DNA from: Bacteroidaceae bacterium
GTDB lineage: Bacteria; Bacteroidota; Bacteroidia; Bacteroidales; Bacteroidaceae
NCBI GenBank assembly: GCA_017962495.1
Contig: JAGCVH010000009.1
Coordinates: 25,137-89,136, forward strand
Reading direction: 5' to 3'
Length of the DNA stretch: 64,000 nt
The notes below the pieces were generated by a model. It ran no database searches, was not told where the DNA came from, and saw nothing but the letters and a program-made list of their open reading frames with translations. Made by a program: the position numbers and the translations under genes. Below, in pieces: positions 46,272 to 55,700 of the stretch; position 1 is the stretch's first letter, and each line of letters opens with the position of its first letter.

Positions 46272-47057
46272 ATGGCTATAGGAAAATGGATTGGAGGCTT
46301 CCTGGGACTGATGAGTGGCGGACCGCTTGGGATGCTGGCAGGCATCGTGCTGGGAGCAATATTTGATGCTGTTTTCGACGAGAACAATTACTTTACGCCA
46401 GAGGAACAGGCTGCACAAGAGCAAAGGCAATACAGCCGTCAGCAGGGCGACCGCAACGGATTCCTCTTCTCCCTGATGGTGCTTGCGGCAGATATCATAC
46501 ATGCCGACGGGCGCATCATGCATTCCGAAATGGAGTTTGTAAGGCGATTCCTACGAACGAACTTCTCCGACGTGGCAGAGAAGGAAGGTGAAGAGATTCT
46601 GCTCAAGCTTTTCGATGAGAAGAAACGTATGGGCAATGTGGCTTGGCAACGCCAAATCGTGGCGGTGTGTCAGCAGATTGCGTTCGCCATGCCTCAAGAG
46701 CAACGCTTGCAACTGATTGCTTTCCTGTGCGAGATAGCCAAAGCCGATGGTACCATACACTCCCTCGAGCGCGAGGCTCTGAAGGAGATATGCCAAAACA
46801 TGGGGCTTGAAACAGGTACGGCAGAGCAGATGATGGGATTAGGAGGTAAGTCACTGGAGGATGCCTACAAGGTGCTTGGCCTGCATCCCGATGCCTCAGA
46901 CGAGGAGGTGCGACAGGCCTACAAGCGTATGGCTCGTGAGAACCATCCCGATCGTGTGGCTTCGCTTGGCGAAGATATCCGACGTGCTGCAGAAAAGAAA
47001 TTCCAAGAGATTGCAGATGCTAAAGACCGCATTTACAAGGAAAGGAATATGAAATAA
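46272..47057 (+). CDS. TerB-like plus DnaJ-domain protein (DjlA-like)
   Basis: A 261-residue co-chaperone-like protein. N-terminal glycine-rich hydrophobic segment (IGGFLGLMSGGPLGMLAGIVLGAIFDAVF, 6-34), possibly a membrane anchor; a TerB/DjlA helical domain (about 60-175) with two acidic repeats (ADIIHADGRIMHSE and CEIAKADGTIHSLE); a C-terminal J-domain (about 195-258) with the HPD tripeptide in ENHPDRV, needed to stimulate DnaK ATPase. The order and length match DjlA. The membrane-stress role is inferred. Confidence 0.92.
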   Translation: MAIGKWIGGFLGLMSGGPLGMLAGIVLGAIFDAVFDENNYFTPEEQAAQEQRQYSRQQGDRNGFLFSLMVLAADIIHADGRIMHSEMEFVRRFLRTNFSDVAEKEGEEILLKLFDEKKRMGNVAWQRQIVAVCQQIAFAMPQEQRLQLIAFLCEIAKADGTIHSLEREALKEICQNMGLETGTAEQMMGLGGKSLEDAYKVLGLHPDASDEEVRQAYKRMARENHPDRVASLGEDIRRAAEKKFQEIADAKDRIYKERNMK

Positions 47058-47072
47058 AGACTAAAGGAAAAA

Positions 47073-47215
47073 CCCTTAGGGGTTAATCCAGAACCCTTAG
47101 GGGTTATCGCAAAAGGCCTAGGTTCAATGACGAATGAACTTAGGTTTGATGATTAGTGAACATAGGCTCGATGGGAAACAAACAAAGGTTCGATGGAGAA
47201 AGGCCTTAAGGCTAA
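47073..47215. repeat. Degenerate 22-bp repeat array (reverse-orientation relative of 58.6 kb array)
   Basis: Seven [TC][TA]AGG-type cores start at 47076, 47097, 47118, 47140, 47162, 47184 and 47207, i.e. spaced 21-23 bp, with partly conserved GGTTCGATG arms. The reverse complement matches the GAATCGAACCTAAGG unit of the 58.6-kb array. The first two units are perfect ACCCTTAGGGGTT palindrome-like copies. Confidence 0.65.
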
Positions 47216-47235
47216 AGTAAAATCGAGATTATAAT

Positions 47236-47300
47236 CGTCAAATTGTTCAATTGTTCAATTGTTCAATTGTTCAATTGTCAAATCGTCAAATTGTCAAATC
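47236..47300. repeat. TTGTTCAA short tandem repeat
   Basis: Repeated AATTGTTC / AATTGTC units (period 9) in the gap before the 3' end of the DEAD-box gene. No coding potential. Confidence 0.8.
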
Positions 47301-47307
47301 CCCCAGT

Positions 47308-48597
47308 CTACCCCCTTATAACCTCAAACAAAGTTTTGATGCCCTTAATCTTTTGACCTTTGATTCGTGATAGTGTTTCGCGGAGAAGGGTGCGCTTAAT
47401 CGCTACATAACTTTGATGCTGGCGTACTTCAATCAGACCTATGTCTTCTGGCGACAAGCCTCCCGTCTTCATGAGGAAGCCCGCAATATCTCCACGACTT
47501 AGCTTATCCTTCTTTCCTTTGCCTATGTAAAGGGTTTCCCACTTGGGGGATTTTACTGACGAAGGAGCATGTGAAAGCGAGAATTGTTGAATCGCCGAGT
47601 CCTCAAGCTTTTCTTCCGGACCAACGATATAAAAGACATGTCCTTCGCGATCCCAACGGGCAGTACGCCCATTACGATGAGTACGCACATCCTCGGATAG
47701 TGGCAAATGATAATGAATTACATTATCCAAAGCGGGAATGTCGAGACCTCGGCTTGCCAAATCAGTACTTACCAATATGTTGCATGAACCACTGACGAAG
47801 CGAAAGAGGTTACGCTCACGATCGCGTTGTTCAAGTCCTCCGTGCAAAATCGAAGCATAGAAGCCCTGCTCGTGCAGGAACTTCCCTACCCTTTCCGCAC
47901 TCTCGCGAAAGCCCACAAACACGAGTGAACTCTCCTGTCCGCACACACGAAGCAGCTTATCCAGAGTCTCCAACTTGTCCTTTTGAGGCGAATCAACTCG
48001 CCACTCCTGTATGCGCTCGCTTACGGAATCATCGAGATAGTCGAGTCGTCGATATTCGGGCAGAAAGCGCGTAATCTCAGGATTGTCAGTAGCAGAAAGC
48101 AACATGCGCTTCGTCACGTTGGGCAGATGGGAGAAGATTGCTGTCATCTCTTCGCGAAAACCCAACTCCAAGCATTTGTCGAACTCGTCGATAATGAGCG
48201 TTCGGACGGTACTCGAATCGATATTTCCCTTAGTCAAATGGTCAAGCAGGCGACCTGGAGTGCCGACAATAAGCTGCGGTTTGCTTCCGAGTATAGTGCG
48301 GTGTTCATCCATAGCTGGGCGCCCACCATATACAGCAAGGGGACGAATGTCGGCATTGGCTTGCCGAGCAACAGCAACCGTCTGCATAGCCAGTTCGCGA
48401 CCTGGCACAATCACCAAAGCCTGAACCTCCTCCACCTTAGCGTTGAGCGATTCAAGCAAAGGCAATAAATAAGCCAAGGTCTTGCCGCTTCCCGTAGGAC
48501 TAAGCAAGACCAAGCTATCATGTCGACGAAAAGCCTGTGCAGCATCTTGCTGCATGGCATTCAGCCCGTCGATTCCAAGTTTCGTTAAATCAATCAA
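47308..48597 (-). CDS. DEAD-box RNA helicase with DbpA-type RNA-binding domain
   Basis: ATP-dependent RNA remodelling, probably in ribosome assembly. Helicase motifs in order: Q-motif region MQQDA, Walker A SPTGSGKT, PGRELA, GTPGRLLDHL, motif II here DEFD (IIDEFDKCLELG) rather than DEAD, motif III SAT, then STDLASRGLDI and HRNGRTAR in the second RecA domain. The C-terminal 75 residues (WETLYIGKGKKDKLSRGDIAGFLMKTGG...) are the DbpA RNA-binding domain that recognises 23S rRNA hairpin 92. The start is TTG at 48597, overlapping the TGA of the preceding spt gene, so translation is coupled to a frameshifted gene. Confidence 0.92.
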   Translation of the reverse strand: MIDLTKLGIDGLNAMQQDAAQAFRRHDSLVLLSPTGSGKTLAYLLPLLESLNAKVEEVQALVIVPGRELAMQTVAVARQANADIRPLAVYGGRPAMDEHRTILGSKPQLIVGTPGRLLDHLTKGNIDSSTVRTLIIDEFDKCLELGFREEMTAIFSHLPNVTKRMLLSATDNPEITRFLPEYRRLDYLDDSVSERIQEWRVDSPQKDKLETLDKLLRVCGQESSLVFVGFRESAERVGKFLHEQGFYASILHGGLEQRDRERNLFRFVSGSCNILVSTDLASRGLDIPALDNVIHYHLPLSEDVRTHRNGRTARWDREGHVFYIVGPEEKLEDSAIQQFSLSHAPSSVKSPKWETLYIGKGKKDKLSRGDIAGFLMKTGGLSPEDIGLIEVRQHQSYVAIKRTLLRETLSRIKGQKIKGIKTLFEVIRG

Positions 48598-49780
48598 AGG
48601 ATTTCGAGTTCCTTAAATACTTTCTTTAGTTTCACCACCGACTCATCCACCTGCTCATGGGTGTGATTAGCCATAAGTGCATAGCGCACAAGCGTGTCCT
48701 GAGGAGCACAAGCGGGAGGAATGACGGGATTGATGAAGACGCCCTCGTTAAAGGCCATAGCTACGGCCTTGAACGTCTTCTCCGTATCACGCACATAAAG
48801 CGGAATGATGGGGCTTTCTGTGTCGCCAATCTCGAAGCCTTCCTCACGGAAACGTCCAAGCGCATAATTGGTAACATCCCACAAAGCCTGCAAGCGTTCA
48901 GGCTCTTGCTGAATAATGTGCAAAGCCTCGCGTGCGGCAGCAGTGGCAGCAGGCGTACAGCTGGCAGAGAGATGTAGGTGCGAACGGTATGACGCAACCA
49001 GTTGATGATGCTCGAGTCTGCAGCGATGAAGCCTCCGATGCTAGCCAGTGACTTAGAGAATGTACCCATGATGAGGTCCACATCCTTCGTCAATCCGAAA
49101 TGGTCACAAACACCCCTACCCTGACGTTCGAAGACTCCTAATCCGTGAGCTTCATCAACCATAATGGCAGTACCGGGATACTTCTTCTTAAGTTCCACAA
49201 TCTCAGGCAATTTGCAAAGGTCGCCCTCCATAGAGAATACACCATCCACAATCACCCACTTAATAGCATCTGGCTCGCAACGCTGGAGATGCTTCTCCAG
49301 GTCAGCCATATCGTTGTGCTTATATTTCAGTTGTGTGGCAAAGGACAGACGGCGTCCGTCGACAATGGAAGCGTGGTCGCGATCGTCACAGATGATGTAA
49401 TCGTTCTTGCCTACGAGCTGACTGATGACACCACTATTAACGGTAAATCCAGTAGCGAAGCATAAAGCCTCTTCCTTGCCTACAAACTCGGCCAACTCTT
49501 TCTCCAACTGAACATGAATGTCGAGTGTTCCATTTAAGAAACGGCTTCCGGCACATCCGCTACCATACTGCTGCATAGCAGCACAACCAGCATCAATAAC
49601 GCGCTGATCACCCGTCAAACCAGTATAAGCATTAGAGCCGAACATAAGCACACGCTTGCCATCCATAATGACTTCTGTGCCTTGTTTGCCTTCTATTTCA
49701 CGAAAATAAGGATAGATACCCTGCGCCATAAATTCCTGTGGCAGAGTGTAATGTGATAGTTTTTCCTGTAATAATCCCAT
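48594..49780 (-). pseudogene. spt: Serine palmitoyltransferase-like gene, single-base frameshift
   Basis: Alpha-oxoamine synthase (PLP), matching the serine palmitoyltransferases that start sphingolipid synthesis in Bacteroidetes; 2-amino-3-ketobutyrate ligase and KAPA synthase are relatives. The intact part runs from MGLLQEKLSHYTLPQEF to the PLP lysine in GTFSKSLASIGGFIA. At 48963-48972 the minus strand reads ATC-TCT-CTG, where ATC-TTC-TCT would restore IFSASCTPAATAAAREA; one T appears lost. The remainder continues in frame in 48594-48923 (DTESPIIPLYVRD...). Either a sequencing/assembly error or true inactivation. Confidence 0.85.
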
Positions 49781-49802
49781 AATATTTCTTCAATACAGGC
49801 TG

Positions 49803-49810
49803 CAAAGATA
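49803..49810 (-). promoter_or_regulatory. -7 box (TATCTTTG) of spt
   Basis: Minus strand TATCTTTG (49810-49803), exact consensus, 23 bp before the ATG at 49780. The -33 region is T-rich without an exact TTTG. Confidence 0.65.
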
Positions 49811-49905
49811 CAATAATTAATTAAAAGGAGGAAATTAATAGTTAAAAAAATGTAGCGCTGTGCTATAAAATAATAATTCATAATAGGTATTTCGCAATTA
49901 TTAGT

Positions 49906-49913
49906 TATCTTTG
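49906..49913 (+). promoter_or_regulatory. -7 box (TATCTTTG) of lipid-kinase gene
   Basis: Exact TAnnTTTG match, only 12 bp before the ATG, giving a very short leader. The surrounding GTTATCTTTGTCGGC recurs before the efflux operon (55978-55992). Confidence 0.65.
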
Positions 49914-49924
49914 TCGGCTGAGCT

Positions 49925-50968
49925 ATGAGACGACGTGTAAGATTTATTGTAAACCCCATTTCGGGTACTCGAGGAAAAGACTCCATTGTGAAACTCATCC
50001 CCGAATATCTCACTACCGACAGGTTTGAGTACGATATGGTGTTTACAGAGCGTTCGGGACATGCTGCCTTGCTTGCAACAGAAGCGGTGGAAGAAGGTTT
50101 CGACATCGTTGTTGCTGTGGGCGGAGACGGAACAGTCAACGAGGTAGCACGCTCGCTGGTGCATACTCCTGCGGCACTGGCCATTATCCCTTGCGGAAGC
50201 GGTAATGGCCTTGCGCGTCATCTCTTCATCCCCATCAATCCCATCGGCGCGCTGAAGATCTTAGCGGAATGCACCATTGAAACGCTGGATTACGGCAAAA
50301 TCAATGGTCAACCATTCTTCTGCACCTGTGGTATCGGCTTTGATGCCTTCATCAGCCAGAAGTTTGCCGAAGCAGGAAAGCGAGGACTGCTTACCTATGT
50401 CGATAATACCCTTAAGGAAGGATTAACCTATAAGCCCGAGACCTATCATATCAGCATCGACGGGCAAGAACAAACCTACGAAGCATTCCTCATTGCTTGT
50501 GCCAATGCCAGTCAGTATGGCAACAACGTGTTCATCGCACCTGCGGCATCGATGAACGACGGGCTAATGGATGTGACTATACTTGAACCCTTCAACCTAC
50601 TGGAGGCGCCACAAGTGGTCATGCAACTTCTGAACAAGACTATCGACAAAAACAGCCACACACGAACCTTCCAATGCAAGCGTGTCCACATCCACAGGGA
50701 AGAGCCAGGTGTAGTACACTACGACGGCGACCCGATGCAATGCGGAACGGACATCGACGTGGAGCTTGTAAGCAAAGGCATTAACGTAGTCGTGAACACG
50801 CAAGAACAAAAGATTGCACTACCCTTGTTCAGTACTTTCACAGACATATACAACAACATGCAAATCGAGATGGACAGACTGAAGACCGATATCCAGAACG
50901 ACTTCCGTCAGACCAATGAACGCATCAAACGTATAAACACAGAACTACTAAACAAACTAAAAATATAA
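49925..50968 (+). CDS. Diacylglycerol/sphingosine-kinase-family lipid kinase
   Basis: A YegS/DgkB-like kinase (347 aa) that phosphorylates a lipid alcohol with ATP. N-terminal DAGK catalytic domain: FIVNPISGTRGK, the ATP loop VVAVGGDGTVNE (near 60-71) and IPCGSGNGLARHL; C-terminal beta-sandwich with HYDGDPMQCGTDIDVEL. A coiled tail (EMDRLKTDIQNDFRQTNERIKRINTELLNKL) at 319-345 is extra. It is divergently transcribed from spt, so a long-chain base or ceramide could be the substrate (inference); diacylglycerol is the default. Confidence 0.9.
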   Translation: MRRRVRFIVNPISGTRGKDSIVKLIPEYLTTDRFEYDMVFTERSGHAALLATEAVEEGFDIVVAVGGDGTVNEVARSLVHTPAALAIIPCGSGNGLARHLFIPINPIGALKILAECTIETLDYGKINGQPFFCTCGIGFDAFISQKFAEAGKRGLLTYVDNTLKEGLTYKPETYHISIDGQEQTYEAFLIACANASQYGNNVFIAPAASMNDGLMDVTILEPFNLLEAPQVVMQLLNKTIDKNSHTRTFQCKRVHIHREEPGVVHYDGDPMQCGTDIDVELVSKGINVVVNTQEQKIALPLFSTFTDIYNNMQIEMDRLKTDIQNDFRQTNERIKRINTELLNKLKI

Positions 50969-50974
50969 CGACCC

Positions 50975-51595
50975 ATGTACATCATAGGAATTGCAGGAGG
51001 AACAGGTAGTGGAAAGACCACTGTAGTCAGGAAAATCGTTGAGGCTTTGCCCGGCGACAAGATTGCACTCATTCCACAAGACTCGTACTATAACGACACC
51101 ACACACCTGACGATGGAAGAGCGCAGGCGCATCAACTTTGACCATCCAGATGCCTTCGACTGGGATTTGCTGACCCATCAAATCGAGGAACTGCGCAATG
51201 GAAAATCTATCGAGCAACCCACCTATTCGTACATAGAAAGCAACCGACAGGCCGAAACCGTACATGTAGAGCCATGCGAGGTTATCATTATCGAGGGTAT
51301 CATGGCTCTGTTTAAGAAAGAACTGCGCAATCTGATGGACCTGAAAATATTCGTTGATGCCGATCCCGACGAGCGACTGATTCGTGTCATACAACGAGAT
51401 ACCGTAGAACGAGGACGCACAACACAAATGGTCATCGACCGCTACCTTGAAGTATTGAAGCCTATGCACGAGGAATTCATTGAGCCTACAAAGCGCTATG
51501 CCGACCTTATCATTCCTCAAGGCGGAAACAATTCGAAGGCTATCGAGATTATGCGAACCTACATTATCCATCGCCTACGTCCCGGACAAATTTAA
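50975..51595 (+). CDS. udk: Uridine kinase
   Basis: Phosphorylates uridine and cytidine to UMP/CMP in pyrimidine salvage. P-loop GIAGGTGSGKTTVVRKI (5-21), LIPQDSYYNDTTHLTMEERRRINFDHPDAFDWDLL (nucleoside site, 32-67), IEGIMALF, and the lid region RLIRVIQRDTVERGRTT. Length 206 is standard. It follows the lipid kinase by 6 bp and the MltF-like gene begins around its end, so all are probably one transcript. Confidence 0.96.
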   Translation: MYIIGIAGGTGSGKTTVVRKIVEALPGDKIALIPQDSYYNDTTHLTMEERRRINFDHPDAFDWDLLTHQIEELRNGKSIEQPTYSYIESNRQAETVHVEPCEVIIIEGIMALFKKELRNLMDLKIFVDADPDERLIRVIQRDTVERGRTTQMVIDRYLEVLKPMHEEFIEPTKRYADLIIPQGGNNSKAIEIMRTYIIHRLRPGQI

Positions 51596-51657
51596 TCCTT
51601 CTGAACTGTCTCTTCCTTGTAGCCTGTCACAAGAACGAGGAAGAAAGACTTTCTTCT

Positions 51658-52764
51658 GTGTTCAACGATACGGAGGAAGCCGATTCCATGTCTTATGCTT
51701 ATGATTTAAGAGATATTGAAGAATCAGGTGAACTAATATGCATAACTCTTTCAGGACCTGACACTTATTTTGAGTTTAGAGGAAAAGGATTCGGGTTTCA
51801 AAACGACCTTGCAGAAGCCTACGCGCACCAGATTGGAGCACGCCTTCGAATGGAGGTTGCACACGATACGGCTGAGATTCTCAATCGCTTGCAAAATAGA
51901 GAAGTCGACATCGCAACTATGCAATTACCCTCCTCTCCGGGAACTATACAATGTGAGAACGGATGGCTCGTTCATCAAGAAGCAAGCCAACTGGCTCAAT
52001 CTATCAACGACTGGTATTCGCCGGAACTAGTACAACAATTCAAGAACCGTCCTAAAGCAACAGTTGCCGTACAACGGCAAGCAAGACCTGTAATGCTTAA
52101 TGCAAGTACAGGACAAATATGTCAATACGACGCCCTACTCCAGCGCCACGCATCAGCCATCGGTTGGGATTGGCGATTGCTTGCAGCACAATGCTATCAG
52201 GAATCTGCTTTCGACCCGAGGGCCGTTTCTTGGGCAGGGGCTCAAGGACTTATGCAAATTATGCCGGGAACTGCCGCACATCTGGGTGTAACCGGTAACA
52301 TCTTTGACCCTGAGACCAATATCGAAGCTAGCGTAAGGTATTTGAAGGAATTGAACCAAACTTTTGCCGATATTCCTGGGCAATCGTCTCGCATTCCCTT
52401 TATCCTTGCGGCCTACAACGGAGGAGTAAATCATGTGCGCGACGCTATGGCTCTCGCCAGAAAGCATGGGCGAAACGAAAAGGCTTGGCGCGATGTTGAG
52501 CCTTACATCCTGCACTTAAGCGAACCGCAATACTATCGCGATCCCGTGGTCACGTCGGGTTATCTGCGAGGGAGTGAAACCTATGGTTATGTGCGAAATA
52601 TCATGGATCGTTGGGGACAGTACTGCGGAAAGGCTCGCAATTATAGCAAGGCCAGCACGCCACAACCCTCGAAGCACTCGAAACATCCTACCCAAGTTCA
52701 GCGTCCCGACCTATTAAACGGGCTTAACGACAAACCTGCCCCCACTCCCACCGATTCCGTATGA
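51658..52764 (+). CDS. MltF-like membrane-bound lytic transglycosylase (start unclear)
   Basis: Cleaves peptidoglycan glycan strands. An N-terminal periplasmic binding-protein-like domain (SGPDTYFEFRGKGFGFQNDLAEAYAHQIGARL) and a C-terminal SLT domain with the catalytic Glu in QCYQESAFDPRAVSWAGAQGLMQIMPGTA. The GTG at 51658 is the first standard start in the open frame, but the same frame upstream encodes LNCLFLVACHKNEEE (from 51601), a good lipobox, so the true start probably lies before 51610 using a rare codon or after a lost base. The stop overlaps the nuclease-helicase start (ATGA). Confidence 0.85.
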   Translation: MFNDTEEADSMSYAYDLRDIEESGELICITLSGPDTYFEFRGKGFGFQNDLAEAYAHQIGARLRMEVAHDTAEILNRLQNREVDIATMQLPSSPGTIQCENGWLVHQEASQLAQSINDWYSPELVQQFKNRPKATVAVQRQARPVMLNASTGQICQYDALLQRHASAIGWDWRLLAAQCYQESAFDPRAVSWAGAQGLMQIMPGTAAHLGVTGNIFDPETNIEASVRYLKELNQTFADIPGQSSRIPFILAAYNGGVNHVRDAMALARKHGRNEKAWRDVEPYILHLSEPQYYRDPVVTSGYLRGSETYGYVRNIMDRWGQYCGKARNYSKASTPQPSKHSKHPTQVQRPDLLNGLNDKPAPTPTDSV

Positions 52765-55700
52765 ACTACGCCAATGACTTATATCAGGAGATTCGGGCAT
52801 TACTCACGGCAAACGAAGACTTAATCATCAGGTATCGCCGTCTAGGGCGCTTGCTCGACAGAGCCCTCAAGGAAAGGACAGAGGGAGACAGCATCGCCTA
52901 TCACGGACTTATTCCCCGTATCTATCTTCTGTGCAAAAGATACAATCTCGACCATAAGTCGCTTTGTATTCTATATGGCAACATAAGGAAGGCGAACGAG
53001 GGTTCGTTCCTTCCCGAACAAGAGGACTTTTTCTATGACGCAAAGGCTCTCTGCCAAGCAATTGCCGAGTTCTACAACGAACCCATTCCTCTGTCAATTG
53101 CCGACATCTTGCCTAAGAAATGGCGAGCATGGGAAGGCAAAGCATTGGAAACAGGCCAACACCTGCGACTTACCGTTTCGGAATGGGATGGGAACACCAT
53201 TCAAGGGTTCGACGAATACGGAGAAAAACAAGTGGTAAAGTATGGAAGCGAATGGAGTCTCAAGGAGCAACTCTATCCCTTCGCCACACTTAACCTGCTG
53301 GATATCAATATAAACGAGGACAAACAATTATGTCCGAAGTTCATCATCCTCGAACCCGATTACCTGATTGATATCACAGCAGTTTGTCAATGCGTGAAGG
53401 ATTACGGGAACTCGCCTTTGCACTATCTCATGAACAAGTTCCTGCCTCGCGAGGAGACGCTGGCCATCCAACTGGGTAATGCCGCCAACCAGTTCCTTGA
53501 CGATGCTGTACGATCTGAGGACTCGTTTCTCGATTCCATGAGGAAGAGTTTCCAAGACTACGCACTCAATTATTGCACGTTGGAAGGCATAGATGAAAAA
53601 TTCTTCGCACAATGTCATGAGCAACACAAGAATATCAATCGCGTTGTCAAGGACATCTTCCCCCAAACAGGCATCAACGTAGTCGAGGATGGAGCTTTGC
53701 TTGAGCCCAACTTTTTCTGTCCGCTTTTAGGATTGCAAGGGCGCATGGACTTGCTGACAAGAAATGAAGATACCATTGTGGAGTTAAAAGGAGGCAAGCG
53801 CGACGAATTCCACAACACCTTCAAGCTCGAACATGCTTGGCAGATGGCTCTGTATAAGGAAGTTCTGCATTACAATCTCGGGAAGTCGAGGAGTCAGATT
53901 CGCACGCTTTTGCTTTACTCCCGTTATCCTCAGATCTACGACATCAGGCTTGGGCAACAAGCAATCGTGGAAGCCCTGAACATGCGAAACGGCATCATAC
54001 ACGTCAACCGCATGCTTCGAGAGAACCCGAAGGAGTTCCTGCTTTCGCTGAAGGAAGAAGATTTCAATCCGTTACATAGCACAGGGAAACTCTATCAAGA
54101 TTACGTCCGACCCAGGGTTCAGGAGTTCCTTGGTACGATACAAGGCGCTTCGCCACTCGCCTTCGATTACTTTTGCACGATGGTGGCATTCCTCGAGCGA
54201 GAACAATTCCATGCGAAAGTGGGCGAAAACAGGCCCGATAGCGATAGAGGATTTGCCCAAGCGTGGTTGTGCGACGATGAGACGAAACTCATACAAGGAA
54301 ACATCATCACCGACCTCCACCTACAACCTATTGTCAACGAGCGAGGTATGCTCACCCACATCGAAGCCCACTTCGAGCCAGACAATCAAGGACAGCCCAA
54401 CTTCCGAGAAAACGACTCCGTCCTGCTCTATGAGCGGGAAAGCGAAGGCGATAACATCACGAACCGTCGTTCCATTCGATGTCAGGTGGAAACTCTCATG
54501 CCTGACACCCTGCTTCTGCGTCTCATCTTTCCCCAACGCGACGTTTTCTTTATTAAGGAAGATGGTCTATACGCCATCGAATCCTCGCACGGCGACGGCA
54601 TCTTTGCTCAACAATACAGCGGACTCTATGCTTATCTTGCTTCAGGTCTGTCTCCTATGTCGCCACCCATCGACGTCAAATTGCTGATAGGCCCGCCCGG
54701 AAGCGGAAAGACCAGCGTTGCCTTGCGCAAGATGGTAGAAGAGGGATTGGAAGGAGAAGGGAACATGTTGCTTATGGCCTATACCAACCGCGCAGTGGAC
54801 GAGATTTGCAAGATGCTAGAGTCTTTGCCCGGTTCACCTGAATATGTTCGCATCGGACAAGAGACATCATGCGAAAAGCCATACAGACATAGGTTACTGC
54901 GAAACCTGATTGCAGATTGTTCCAATCGTAAACAAGTGCTCGAACGCCTTCAACCCATACGTTTGGTGTGCGGGACAGTTACGAGTCTTGCAGGTGCAAC
55001 CAATCTTCGCAAACTGAAGCACTTCCGTACCGCCTACCTTGATGAGGCTTCCCAAGTGCTCGAGCCCCAGCTTTTACCCCTGCTTGATGCCTCTCCCCGA
55101 TGGGTGATGATAGGCGACCAGAAGCAGTTGCCTGCCGTTGTTGTCCAACCCTCAAGCGTAAGTGAGGTGAAGAGCGAACTATTGCGTGAGATAGGTCTCA
55201 CGGATTGTCGAAACTCCTTCTTCGAGCGCCTTCACACGCTCATTCGTGAAGGCAAAATCGAAGGAGAGGAAGAGATGCTGGAACGCCAAGGGCGCATGCA
55301 CTCCGAAATCAATGCATTTGTGGCCAACCGCTATTATGAAGACCGTCTGCAAGTGGCGCCTCTACCCCACCAGACAGAACCGCTTCCTTGGAAGGTTTCC
55401 AGCAATGCCGACCCCTTGCTCATTTATCTGGCTACCCATCGCTTGGGTTGCTTTAACGTCAAGAAAGATTATACTATCGGCAACAATAAGATTAACCAAC
55501 CTGAGGCTCAGACTATAGCAAGCATCGTCCAATGCTTGTACAACCTCCACAAACAAGCTGGGCAACCCTGGACGCCCGATAGTGCAATCGGCATCATTGT
55601 GCCTTTCCGAGGTCAGATAGCACAGATACGACAGGAACTCGCCCGCCTCGACATTCCCCAATACGAATCCATCACCATCGACACCGTCGAACGCTATCAA

